Origin: Bacillota bacterium
GTDB taxonomy: Bacteria; Bacillota; Clostridia; Lachnospirales; Lachnospiraceae
DNA: 64,000 nucleotides
Direction of reading: 5' to 3'
Assembly: GCA_023395555.1 (NCBI GenBank)
Contig: JAEWYQ010000038.1
Coordinates: 56,280-120,279, forward strand
Position 1 is the first letter of the stretch; each line of letters starts with the position of its first letter. The translations under genes were made by a program, and so were the position numbers. Below the pieces are notes generated by a model. The model was not told the origin of the DNA. It was given only the letters and a program-made list of their open reading frames with translations, and did not search any database. Shown piece by piece: positions 52,572-59,554 of this stretch.

Positions 52572-53069
52572 TTACAGGGATGCTGCCAGTTCTGTCAGCT
52601 CTTCGTCACTCAGGAGCTTTTTACAATCCAGCAGCAGCGTGATGCTTCCTCCCGCTTTACCGACACCCATAATGTAGTTGCGCCCTCCTTTGCTAAAATC
52701 CGGGGGCGGCGCAATATCCCCGTCCTGCAGGGAAAGTACCTCCACAACCCTGTCCACGATCAGACCGATGGAAATATTCCCCGTGTCAATGACGATAATA
52801 CAGGTTTTTTCATCATAGCTTCTCTCTTCTTTCTTGAATCGCAGCCGGGCATCCATGATGGGTATGATTTTCTCCCGGAGATTGATAATCCCTTTCATGT
52901 ATACAGGCATTTCCGGAACCCTTGTCACAGCCTGCATTCCAATGATTTCAGTGACATAACGGATCTCCATTCCGTACAACTCGTGTTCTCCCACTGAAAA
53001 AACCAGATATTTTCCCTTAAGGGTATCCTCGTCCTGTTCTTTCAGATTCATCAATTCCATTTGCTCCAT
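52572..53069 (-). CDS. cheW: Chemotaxis coupling protein CheW
   Basis: 165 residues. [40 protein letters not shown] and [20 protein letters not shown] are the typical CheW SH3-like pattern. It links receptors to the kinase CheA. No cheA or other chemotaxis gene is in the window, so this copy is an outlying partner of the receptor next to it. The N-terminus carries a short acidic extension ([18 protein letters not shown]). Confidence 0.93.
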   Translation of the reverse strand: MEQMELMNLKEQDEDTLKGKYLVFSVGEHELYGMEIRYVTEIIGMQAVTRVPEMPVYMKGIINLREKIIPIMDARLRFKKEERSYDEKTCIIVIDTGNISIGLIVDRVVEVLSLQDGDIAPPPDFSKGGRNYIMGVGKAGGSITLLLDCKKLLSDEELTELAASL

Positions 53070-53325
53070 TATTACTTGCCCCTTTCCTATTTCTCATTTT
53101 TTAATATCACTTGTTTTTCTTCATGCCGTTCCTGAATCAGGCATAAAAAAATCCGTCATATGTAATCATACAGCGAATTGTTTTCTGCGTCTTGGTACTT
53201 TTGGTATGGAATTTCATTTTTCGACAAAATACTCACAATATCAGCCTGCTCTCCTGAGGCAAGCAGCTGAGTCATCTTATACCCATCTTTCAATATAATG
53301 CATCCTGTTTTTTACTACAAAAAAA
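53070..53325. other. Intergenic region between cheW and tRNA-Ala
   Basis: It holds a small palindrome (CCTGAATCAGG within ATGCC...GGCAT, near 53123-53145) next to a run of A. It would form a hairpin but lacks a U-run on the minus strand. A promoter for cheW is expected here but none is clear. No gene is seen. Confidence 0.4.
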
Positions 53326-53353
53326 ACACAGCTTCCTTGGTGGAAAGCTATGT
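53321..53353 (-). terminator. Terminator of tRNA-Ala
   Basis: Minus strand AGCTTTCC-ACCAA-GGAAGCT with flanking pairs, followed by eight T residues. Confidence 0.75.
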
Positions 53354-53360
53354 CTTTTCA

Positions 53361-53433
53361 TGGAGCATAGGGGACTTGAACCCCTGACCCCCACACTGCC
53401 AGTGTGGTGCGCTCCCAACTGCGCTAATGCCCC
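53361..53433 (-). tRNA. tRNA-Ala (anticodon GGC)
   Basis: 73 bases with all four arms: acceptor GGGGCAT/ATGCTCC, D arm GCGC-AGTTGGGA-GCGC, anticodon stem CCACA/TGTGG with loop CTGGCAG (U33, anticodon GGC), T loop TTCAAGT. No CCA is encoded. A promoter TTGACA-16-TATACT (53469-53474 and 53447-53452) and a terminator frame it. Confidence 0.93.
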
Positions 53434-53446
53434 GTAACTATATGTA

Positions 53447-53474
53447 AGTATATCAAAAATTGTGGATTTGTCAA
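53447..53474 (-). promoter_or_regulatory. Promoter of tRNA-Ala
   Basis: Minus strand TTGACA (53469-53474), 16-base spacer, TATACT (53447-53452), about 14 bases before the mature 5' end. Confidence 0.7.
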
Positions 53475-53520
53475 TTAAAATATTCATTTATTTTATATTT
53501 CATTTGTTTTATTAATTTTC

Positions 53521-53549
53521 TTGTATAATGCCTCAATTCATGTTATAAT
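53521..53549 (+). promoter_or_regulatory. Promoter of tRNA-Val
   Basis: TTGTAT (53521-53526), 17-base spacer, TATAAT (53544-53549) preceded by an extended TG; start expected a few bases before the tRNA. Confidence 0.7.
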
Positions 53550-53559
53550 TTTGAAATAA

Positions 53560-53632
53560 GGAGGCATAGCTCAGTTGGGAGAGCGCTTGCTCGACAAGCA
53601 AGAAGTCGCTGGTTCAAGTCCAGTTGTCTCCA
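53560..53632 (+). tRNA. tRNA-Val (anticodon GAC) with C33
   Basis: 73 bases with complete cloverleaf: acceptor GGAGGCA/TGTCTCC, D arm GCTC/GAGC, anticodon stem CTTGC/GCAAG, T arm GCTGG-TTCAAGT-CCAGT. The anticodon loop is TCGACAA, which gives anticodon GAC but C instead of U at position 33. No CCA is encoded. The 3' half is a typical attachment site for integrases, and element-type DNA follows directly. Confidence 0.88.
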
Positions 53633-53689
53633 TCAAAAACAAAAGGTAAAAAAGATTTATTGCTTACAAAGCCAGTAAATCCAAGCCTT

Positions 53690-53727
53690 TCAAGAGCTTC
53701 CACGATGAAAAGTGGAAGCTCTTTTTT
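53690..53727 (+). terminator. Terminator downstream of tRNA-Val
   Basis: The stem AAGAGCTTCCAC/GTGGAAGCTCTT with an 8-base loop is followed by TTTTTT. Confidence 0.8.
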
Positions 53728-53797
53728 CGTAGATTTATTGGGGTAAAAGCTTCACTCTGACAGGACTCAAACCTACAAGTAAAAACATTCATGAGCA

Positions 53798-53835
53798 GCG
53801 CCCTTTTTAGTACAGAGCGAAATGAAAAAGGGCGC
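53798..53835. terminator. Bidirectional terminator, second of a series
   Basis: Perfect 11-bp stem GCGCCCTTTTT/AAAAAGGGCGC (53798-53808 with 53825-53835). The ends supply T-runs for both strands. Confidence 0.6.
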
Positions 53836-53870
53836 CACTCAAAATACAATCAGATGAACAAGCTGAAATC

Positions 53871-53929
53871 AAAAAGGGCTCCGATTTTTAAGGCTGAATG
53901 AAAGCCGATAAAGTTAGCGCCCTTTTTTT
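53871..53929 (+). terminator. Terminator-like hairpin, third of a series
   Basis: The outer stem AAAAAGGGC/GCCCTTTTT encloses GGCT/AGCC and is followed by further T residues. It shares its outer arms with the hairpin at 53798-53835, as if duplicated. Confidence 0.55.
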
Positions 53930-53971
53930 ATATATACACCAAAATCACATTAAATTTGAAAGCATTAGAAG

Positions 53972-54019
53972 GCCGGAGAATCGGAGTGCAGGAATGCACT
54001 TTTATTCTCCGGCTTTTTT
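53972..54019 (+). terminator. Strong terminator, fourth of a series
   Basis: The stem GCCGGAGAAT/ATTCTCCGGC with an inner AGTGC/GCACT stem is followed by TTTTTT (54014-54019). Confidence 0.85.
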
Positions 54020-54040
54020 GTTTTCTGGAAAGGAAAGGTC

Positions 54041-54262
54041 ATGCTGGTACACTATAAAAGAAATAAACAAACCGCCTGCTACGATTCAAACAATCTCTCC
54101 ACTGTAGGTAGAATACCCCCGGCTGAACGGCCATGCGGTCCATTTCAAAGCTGTGGCGGCTGCCCATACCCGTCCCACGGCTTCATCTGCTACAGCGCTG
54201 AGGGAGATTGCCTTAGAACGGATATGCAAAAAACTGCAAAACGCAAGGAAGGTGCAAGATGA
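54041..54262 (+). CDS. Small Cys-rich protein of the mobile element
   Basis: 73 residues; the ATG follows AAAGGAAAGGTC, a purine-rich site. The centre reads CGPFQSCGGCPYPSHGFICY and is followed by SAEGDC, giving five cysteines and a histidine that could bind a metal. The N-terminus is basic (LVHYKRNKQTA) and the tail is Lys/Arg-rich. No membrane segment. I cannot name a family. It is the first frame after the terminator series and precedes the LPD28-like gene. Confidence 0.5.
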   Translation: MLVHYKRNKQTACYDSNNLSTVGRIPPAERPCGPFQSCGGCPYPSHGFICYSAEGDCLRTDMQKTAKRKEGAR

Positions 54263-54395
54263 AACATGGAAACTGATTTAACAAAGAGGTATCCGATCAA
54301 ATCAAGGTACTGCTGCTGTATAACGCCATGAAAAAGTGGTGCGACGGAGCTGTTTTTGTGTAATCACAAACCAATATTTACAGGGAGGTATTCAA

Positions 54396-54776
54396 ATGAG
54401 CGTTAACGCCAGAAAAGAAGAATATGAACACATAGAATTGTTTGGAAAGCCAGCACTTTTCACCAATTCCCGCATCGACCGAACCACGGTGCCGGTGGGC
54501 TTTTACTGCTACGATTTGCGCGGCTCCGACTATGATCCAGGCAGGCCGGTGAGCATAGAAAATAAGGTTACCGTTAACCACGCCGGAGCCGTTTTGACAC
54601 CGGAGCCGGTCACTATCTCCAAGGAGGGTTTCCGCAGGCTGCGGGACAACATCAATTTCCTCGGTGAGTCCCTGACTCTCGCAGACTTCTGTGATGAGCA
54701 CAAAATCACTCTCGCATCCGAATTATCCAATCCAGATGAGTCAGGCGTGAAGATGGGAGGAATGACACTTGGATAA
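54396..54776 (+). CDS. LPD28-like protein
   Basis: 126 residues from the ATG at 54396, with GGGAGG 7 bases upstream; an upstream in-frame start at 54336 lacks a site. The core LFGKPALFTNSRIDRTTVP, then GFYCYDLRGSDYDPGRPVSI and VNHAGAVLT, fits the large polyvalent protein-associated domain 28 (LPD28), found in proteins carried by phages and conjugative elements. No enzyme activity is known. Its end overlaps the start of the ArdA-like gene by 8 bases. Confidence 0.75.
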   Translation: MSVNARKEEYEHIELFGKPALFTNSRIDRTTVPVGFYCYDLRGSDYDPGRPVSIENKVTVNHAGAVLTPEPVTISKEGFRRLRDNINFLGESLTLADFCDEHKITLASELSNPDESGVKMGGMTLG

Positions 54777-55998
54777 AGGAAAAATCTTTGAAGTAGAACT
54801 CAGCCGGTGGAACCCTTCCGGTGCAAATCCGTCGGCACAAATCGCACTCCCCGCCACACCCTATGAGCTGGCGGATGCGTTGGAAAAAGCAAGAATTACC
54901 GGAGATACCGTCTATTCCGCGGGGGTTTTAAGCTGCAAGCTGGACTATCTGCCGCAATTTATCGCCCCCGATATCAATCTGTATGAGCTGAATCACCTCG
55001 CCCAGCGGCTGTCTTCCCTAAGTGCATGGGAACTGGACTGCTTCGAGGGCATGGTGATGATGGATGCCGTTCAGACTCAATACGCTCCCATATCAGTGGA
55101 GCGGCTCATCAATATGACACACAGCACCGAGCATTGCCAGATTGCCTATGAAGCTCATGACGATCCGTCTCTCGGCAAATTTTATGCGGATAATGATTTT
55201 GTACCGGCACTGGAAAGGGTATCGGATGAAGTCTACGAATATCTGGACTTCGCCAAAATCGGCAGAGAGATGCGCGAGGGTGAGGGCGGCGTGTTCACGC
55301 CCCATGGCTATGTAGTGCAGAACGGCGAGATTGCCTCCGAATACCACAGCGTCGATACCAGAACCCTTGACAAGCCGGATTATGCCGTGCTTCTCCAAGT
55401 AACCAAGGGGCATTTTAATGATCCCGCCTATGACAACGAAACGGTTGTCTTCCTCAAGCTCCCTGCCGGGGATGCGGCGCTTTTGCAGGCGGTTGATGCT
55501 GTCGGAGCCGCCTCCCCGGAGGAATGTGCATTTTCGGCGGAGGACTGCATGGCGCCAAGCCTCACTGAAAAAATCAGCGACGTTCTGTATGCATCTGAGG
55601 GCGACTGCTATGGGCTGGTGAATGAGCTGGCAGAGCAGCTCCGGCAGCTTGAAACGGACAACCATCTGCTGACCTACAAGGCAATGCTGGCGGAAGCTCC
55701 CGGTGATATATCTTTGGAAGAAGCCCTTGACCTTGCGTTTATGACAGAGGAATTTGAGCTTTTGACTGATACTGCCTCTCCCGCTGAGTACGCAAAAGTG
55801 GAAATCCAGCGAATGCTTTCTTTGGCAGGTGATAACGGACTGAGCCTGTTCTGTAATCTGGATAACTACGGGCGGTATCTTTTGGAGCAGCGTGCCACTG
55901 CCGAAACCGAATACGGGCTGCTGGAGCCGCAGAACGGCATGACGGTGGACCAATGCCTCAACCGCCCCGGACAGAGTCTTGGCATGGAAATGAAATAG
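54769..55998 (+). CDS. ArdA-like antirestriction protein
   Basis: 409 residues from a TTG at 54769, with GGGAGG about 9 bases upstream. The first 120 residues (FEVELSRWNPSGANPSAQIA, LPATPYELADALEKARI, INLYELNHLAQRLSSLSAWE) resemble ArdA proteins, acidic DNA mimics that block type I restriction enzymes when an element enters a new host. The rest is also acidic, as expected for a DNA mimic, and contains a repeat of helical segments (LPAGDAALLQAVDAVGAASP). It is longer than the 165-residue classical ArdA. Overlap with the LPD28-like gene implies coupled expression. Confidence 0.75.
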   Translation: MDKGKIFEVELSRWNPSGANPSAQIALPATPYELADALEKARITGDTVYSAGVLSCKLDYLPQFIAPDINLYELNHLAQRLSSLSAWELDCFEGMVMMDAVQTQYAPISVERLINMTHSTEHCQIAYEAHDDPSLGKFYADNDFVPALERVSDEVYEYLDFAKIGREMREGEGGVFTPHGYVVQNGEIASEYHSVDTRTLDKPDYAVLLQVTKGHFNDPAYDNETVVFLKLPAGDAALLQAVDAVGAASPEECAFSAEDCMAPSLTEKISDVLYASEGDCYGLVNELAEQLRQLETDNHLLTYKAMLAEAPGDISLEEALDLAFMTEEFELLTDTASPAEYAKVEIQRMLSLAGDNGLSLFCNLDNYGRYLLEQRATAETEYGLLEPQNGMTVDQCLNRPGQSLGMEMK

Positions 55999-56075
55999 CA
56001 AATCTTTGTTGGGTTTTGGTATAGCTATTCTCATGAAGCTGTGGCATTGTGTTGTGCTGAAGGGAGGCGAAGAAG

Positions 56076-56366
56076 ATGGACGAGAAGCTCATGGACTTGC
56101 TGGATATGGCTCTGGCGGAGCGGTTTCAGCTTGTATATTCCGCCCTGCGTGAATCAGACCCTCAGGCGGAGAAACTGGCACAGGAACTAATTTCGCTCAG
56201 TGACAGCATCCAGAACAGCTTTGAAATCAGTCAAGGTATAAAAGACAGAATTGAGTATTATCTGAGTCAAAATTCGGATTTAGAGGTAACGTTTCAAAAG
56301 CATCTGTACATTCAGGGCGCCAAGGACTGCGTGGCAGTGTTAAGAGAGCTTGGCGTAATCAAGTAG
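56076..56366 (+). CDS. Small helical protein of the mobile element, unknown function
   Basis: 96 residues with a GGGAGG site before the ATG. It seems all-helical and acidic (LLDMALAERFQLVYSALRES, then KLAQELISLSDSIQNSFEIS), ending KDCVAVLRELGVIK. No membrane segment or known motif. It is followed at its stop by two strong terminators, so it is the last gene of the first element transcript seen here. Confidence 0.7.
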   Translation: MDEKLMDLLDMALAERFQLVYSALRESDPQAEKLAQELISLSDSIQNSFEISQGIKDRIEYYLSQNSDLEVTFQKHLYIQGAKDCVAVLRELGVIK

Positions 56367-56449
56367 CGCAGGCAGAGACGCCTGCGCTTTTTTAGACCCC
56401 ACATTAAAACAGGGCCGTTTCCCCAACAGGAGGCGGCCCTGTTTTTTTG
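56366..56449 (+). terminator. Two tandem rho-independent terminators
   Basis: GCGCAGGC/GCCTGCGC with a 6-base loop and T6 (56366-56393), then AACAGGGCCG/CGGCCCTGTT and T-run (56408-56449). They separate the ArdA-like unit from the methyltransferase unit. Confidence 0.85.
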
Positions 56450-56494
56450 CGCCCTTTTTTGCCTTTCTGGGGAAACGGCCGGAAAGGAGGACCC

Positions 56495-56827
56495 ATGCAG
56501 AAAGAACAGCTTGCAGAGCATCTGCGCCGGTATCACCGCGGTGCGGAAAACGCGGTCATCAGCCGTGAGCTGGAATGTACCTTCCACGTTTCCGGCAAGG
56601 AGCTGCGGGATCAGGTCAATGCCCTGCGCCGGGAGGGTGTTCCCATTGCCAGCGACCAGAACGGGTACTTTTACGCGAAAACCGAAGCCGAGGTACGCCT
56701 GACCATCCGGCATATGAGAAACCGCATCAGCGGAATCAGTGCTGCCATCACCGGCCTTCGGCGTTCCCTTGCAGCCTTTGACGATACGCAGATACGTCTG
56801 CCGCTGGAAGGAGGTGATGACTCCTGA
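56495..56827 (+). CDS. Putative winged-helix DNA-binding protein
   Basis: 110 residues from the ATG at 56495 with AAGGAGG upstream; the longer frame from 56447 runs through the terminator and is unlikely. AVISRELECTFHVSGKELRD and QVNALRREGVPIASDQNGYF look like a winged helix with its wing, of the kind seen in small element-borne regulators. The tail RISGISAAITGLRRSLAAF is a helix that may dimerise. It is coupled to the downstream methyltransferase gene and may regulate it (inference). Confidence 0.7.
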   Translation: MQKEQLAEHLRRYHRGAENAVISRELECTFHVSGKELRDQVNALRREGVPIASDQNGYFYAKTEAEVRLTIRHMRNRISGISAAITGLRRSLAAFDDTQIRLPLEGGDDS

Positions 56828-56835
56828 ACAGCTTC

Positions 56836-57666
56836 ATGTCCTGGATCGGCGGCAAGAAATCCTTGCGTGAGCTGATTGTCACCCTGTTTCCCCTCTATTA
56901 TGAGCGGTACATTGAGGTGTTCGGCGGAGGCGGCTGGGTGCTTTTCCACAAGCTGCCCGGCAACGATTTTGAGGTCTACAATGACTTCAACGGTCTGCTG
57001 GTGAACCTCTACCGCTGTGTGCGGGAGAAGCCGCAGGAGCTAATGGCGGCGCTTGCCTACTGCCTCAACTCCCGCGCGGATTTCGAGCTTGTGAAAAACG
57101 CCCTCGCCCGCGATTCTCCCGCATCGGATGTGCAAAAAGCGGCGTGGGTTTACCAGCTTATCCGCTACAGCTATGCGTCGGGGCTAACCAGCTACGGTAG
57201 CCAGCCCCATGATATCCGCAGCAATTTCCCTCTCATCGAGCAAGCCCACCGGCGGCTTGCCAAGGTGGTCATCGAAAACAAGGACTTTGAGAAGCTCATC
57301 GGGCAGTATGACCGCCCTGTCAGCTTTTTCTACTGCGACCCGCCGTATTTTGAAACCGAAAGCTATTACAAAAACGTGGGCGAGGACGGCTTCACGGAAA
57401 AAGACCATATCCGCCTGCGGGATGCCCTGCTGCAGATCGGCGGCAAATTTCTGCTGTCCTACAACGACTGTGAATTTATCCGCAGCCTCTATGACGCACC
57501 GGGCATCCAGACGGAAGCCTTTACCCGCATTAACAACATCAAGCAGCGTTATGACAATGGGGCGCAGTTTCCTGAAATCCTCATTGCCAACTACGATCTG
57601 CATGAGCGTGAGAAAAACGCCCCATCACAGCTGAATCTGTTTGGGGAAGGAGGCTTCATGGAGTAG
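56836..57666 (+). CDS. D12-class (Dam-like) N6-adenine DNA methyltransferase
   Basis: 276 residues from ATG 56836; a CTG at 56824 would add LNSF, matching the MNSF opening common in this family and with GGAGG at better distance, so the true start may be 56824. Motif I is VFGGGGWVLF, the catalytic motif IV is CDPPYF, and SWIGGKK at the start is also typical. It transfers methyl groups from S-adenosylmethionine to adenine. No partner endonuclease is visible, so it is an orphan enzyme, probably protecting the element from host restriction together with the ArdA-like protein. Confidence 0.92.
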   Translation: MSWIGGKKSLRELIVTLFPLYYERYIEVFGGGGWVLFHKLPGNDFEVYNDFNGLLVNLYRCVREKPQELMAALAYCLNSRADFELVKNALARDSPASDVQKAAWVYQLIRYSYASGLTSYGSQPHDIRSNFPLIEQAHRRLAKVVIENKDFEKLIGQYDRPVSFFYCDPPYFETESYYKNVGEDGFTEKDHIRLRDALLQIGGKFLLSYNDCEFIRSLYDAPGIQTEAFTRINNIKQRYDNGAQFPEILIANYDLHEREKNAPSQLNLFGEGGFME

Positions 57667-57734
57667 AAAAAGCGCCCTTGGCACAGCCTTGCGTGAAAAA
57701 CAAAATTAATACTTGATTGGAGGAACCCTTTTTT

Positions 57735-58274
57735 ATGAAAAAGAATCAAATGCCCCAAATCGGCCTACCGGCCGATGCCTGTGAACGGTCCGGCTTCACC
57801 GACAAGGATACGCTGGAGCTTCATGCCGGACAGAACGCCCTTGTATTTATGAAGGACAAAATGACGGCGCTGGAGGTGGCGAACGCCATCCAGAGTCTCA
57901 GCGCCCTTGCCGCCGATCTGACCGTCGTTCTCGCCTCCGCCTGCGGACTGTGCGACAACTGCGGCGAGGGCTGCGCAGATGACTGCCCTGCCGGATGCGT
58001 TTCCGCTTGCTCTCTCTGCCATGATCTGCTGGATGAAAGCCAGACTGTCCGCATCCCCGGCTATCTGCTGGAGGAAGCGGGTATCCCCGCCGACGCCAAG
58101 CTGGAAGCCTATACGGACGAGGACAGCGGCGAAATCACGGTGGTGGAGGCCGATATCCAGCAGGATATTACCGATGTGCCGCCCGGTATTCTCGCCGTGC
58201 TGGCCCAAAGCGGCGTGTGCCTTGCGGAGCTGGATGAGCTGATTATGCTGGACAGCATCATCTACGGCAACTAA
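57735..58274 (+). CDS. Cys-rich mobile-element protein, possibly AbrB/MazE-like
   Basis: 179 residues from the ATG at 57735 with GGAGG about 10 bases upstream. The first 40 residues (MPQIGLPADACERSGFTDKD, then TLELHAG) and the later RIPGYLLEEAGIPADAKLEA both recall swapped-hairpin AbrB/MazE motifs. Between them lies a cluster of eight cysteines (from about residue 74 to 99) that could hold zinc or an iron-sulfur centre. The C-terminus is acidic. It may be a metal-dependent regulator, but no function is known to me. It is a regular companion of the SpoVG and YodL-like genes in this type of element. Confidence 0.7.
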   Translation: MKKNQMPQIGLPADACERSGFTDKDTLELHAGQNALVFMKDKMTALEVANAIQSLSALAADLTVVLASACGLCDNCGEGCADDCPAGCVSACSLCHDLLDESQTVRIPGYLLEEAGIPADAKLEAYTDEDSGEITVVEADIQQDITDVPPGILAVLAQSGVCLAELDELIMLDSIIYGN

Positions 58275-58315
58275 CCTGTCTTGGATTCCCAACACACAAT
58301 CCGGGAGGTGAGCAT

Positions 58316-58873
58316 ATGCCGGGAATCACCCTGAAGAACGGCCTCATTTCCTACTACGGAAACCCGGCCGGATATACAGAAAAAGAAAAAGCGGTGGTGG
58401 ACAGCATCTTTCAAAATGACGAGCTGACCGCATGGCTCAAAAGCCGCAGCCTGACCCCGCAGTGGACGGACGGCGTGATGGAACGGCTTGCCGCGGGGGA
58501 ACGAATGGGCGGCATGAATGAGTCCGCCGCACCGCTGAAAAATGTGCGCGTCTGGCAGCTGAAGCCGGAAACGGATGTGTATAGGAAGTTTATCTCTTAT
58601 GAGGAAACGGTGCGGCAGTTTGGAGAGCCGTCCCGGGAGCATTACCGGGTCGCCTATGACGGGCAGCTTGACACCAACGATCTCGAAGCCATCTACACAA
58701 GGTGCAACGTGAATCACCCGCCTGGCTATGACGGACACTCCCTGTCCATGTCCGATGTGGTGGAGCTGTATGACGCAGAGGGCAGCGAATTCCACTACTG
58801 TGACCGCTTCGGATTTCAACAAATCAGCTTCGGGGAACCGGAGCAAACCCAAACCATGGGCATGAGCATGTAG
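58316..58873 (+). CDS. YodL-like domain protein
   Basis: 185 residues with a GGGAGG site. The part VRVWQLKPETDVYRKFISYE and GQLDTNDLEAIYTRCNVNHP, then GHSLSMSDVVELYD, is the YodL-type domain carried by many conjugative elements and phages. The N-terminal 60 residues (GITLKNGLISYYGNPAGYTE) are less clear. No function is established. It sits 41 bases after the Cys-rich gene in the same transcript. Confidence 0.75.
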   Translation: MPGITLKNGLISYYGNPAGYTEKEKAVVDSIFQNDELTAWLKSRSLTPQWTDGVMERLAAGERMGGMNESAAPLKNVRVWQLKPETDVYRKFISYEETVRQFGEPSREHYRVAYDGQLDTNDLEAIYTRCNVNHPPGYDGHSLSMSDVVELYDAEGSEFHYCDRFGFQQISFGEPEQTQTMGMSM

Positions 58874-58923
58874 ACAGCCAGAAGCTGTTTTTTTCATGCC
58901 CTCATTTTATGAAGGAGGCCAAA

Positions 58924-59154
58924 ATGAAAAGTCTATTTTGCAAGCTGAAGAACAAGCTCGGTGCGGCTGCTGTGAAAAGCCGCTCCATTCTCGCAGGGAA
59001 TGCCGGGGACGGCTACATTGACACCGCGATCAAAATCCTGATTGCAGTGGTTTTGGGCGCTTTGCTCCTCGCGGGGCTGTATGCCCTGTTCGGGGAAACG
59101 GTGCTCCCCACCCTGACCGAGCGCATCAAGGAGATGTTCAACTACGCCGGTTAA
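58924..59154 (+). CDS. DUF6133-like small membrane protein, copy 1
   Basis: 76 residues from the ATG at 58924 with AAGGAGG 6 bases upstream. A basic N-terminus, GDGYIDTAIKILIAVVLGAL and LLAGLYALFGETVLPTLTER form one hydrophobic helix and a short amphipathic tail ending FNYAG. Its size and shape recall pilin-like or Maff2-like small membrane proteins of Gram-positive conjugation systems. A second copy at 63773 shares about 59 of 76 residues. Confidence 0.8.
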   Translation: MKSLFCKLKNKLGAAAVKSRSILAGNAGDGYIDTAIKILIAVVLGALLLAGLYALFGETVLPTLTERIKEMFNYAG

Positions 59155-59188
59155 CTGTGCCGGAAATCTTGTGAAGGAGGAAAAAACC

Positions 59189-59545
59189 ATGCCTAAGAAC
59201 ACGACACCGGCCGCACCCAAGTACGATGTGAAAATCCACTCCATCCGTCCGGAGGGCAGCTGCAAGGCCACCGCCTCGGTCAATGTCTACGGCGATTTTG
59301 CCGTGCGGGGCATCAAAATTATGGAGGGCTCTAAAGGGCTGTTTATCTCCATGCCAAGCTATAAGGCCGGAAACGGCGAGTACAAGGATATCTGCTTTCC
59401 CTGCACCAAGGAGGCCAAGGCAGAGTTTGACAAGGCGGTCCTCGGCGCTTATCAGCAGACGCTGACCCAGGGGCAGACCGCCGCGCAGAAACAGGAATCC
59501 TCCGCCCAGCAGGAGCAAGGTCAGCCCGTCATGGGCGGAATGTAG
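59189..59545 (+). CDS. SpoVG family protein
   Basis: 118 residues from the ATG at 59189 with AAGGAGG upstream. YDVKIHSIRPEGSCKATASV, NVYGDFAVRGIKIMEGSKGL and FISMPSYKAGNGEYKDICFP form the SpoVG fold, which binds nucleic acids site-specifically. Chromosomal SpoVG affects septation and gene expression; copies on conjugative elements are common but without known role. The last 25 residues are Gln-rich. It lies between the first DUF6133-like gene and the SLH surface-protein gene. Confidence 0.88.
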   Translation: MPKNTTPAAPKYDVKIHSIRPEGSCKATASVNVYGDFAVRGIKIMEGSKGLFISMPSYKAGNGEYKDICFPCTKEAKAEFDKAVLGAYQQTLTQGQTAAQKQESSAQQEQGQPVMGGM

Positions 59546-59554
59546 GAGGCGCTT

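Noticed and set aside
53741..53790. tRNA T-arm-like sequence (minus strand GTAGG-TTTGAGT-CCTGT)
   Set aside because: Only one arm can be drawn and no acceptor stem or anticodon arm; may be an attachment-site trace but not supportable.
56447..56494. Upstream extension of the winged-helix protein from 56447
   Set aside because: The extension is encoded by the tail of a terminator; the ATG at 56495 has an AAGGAGG site.
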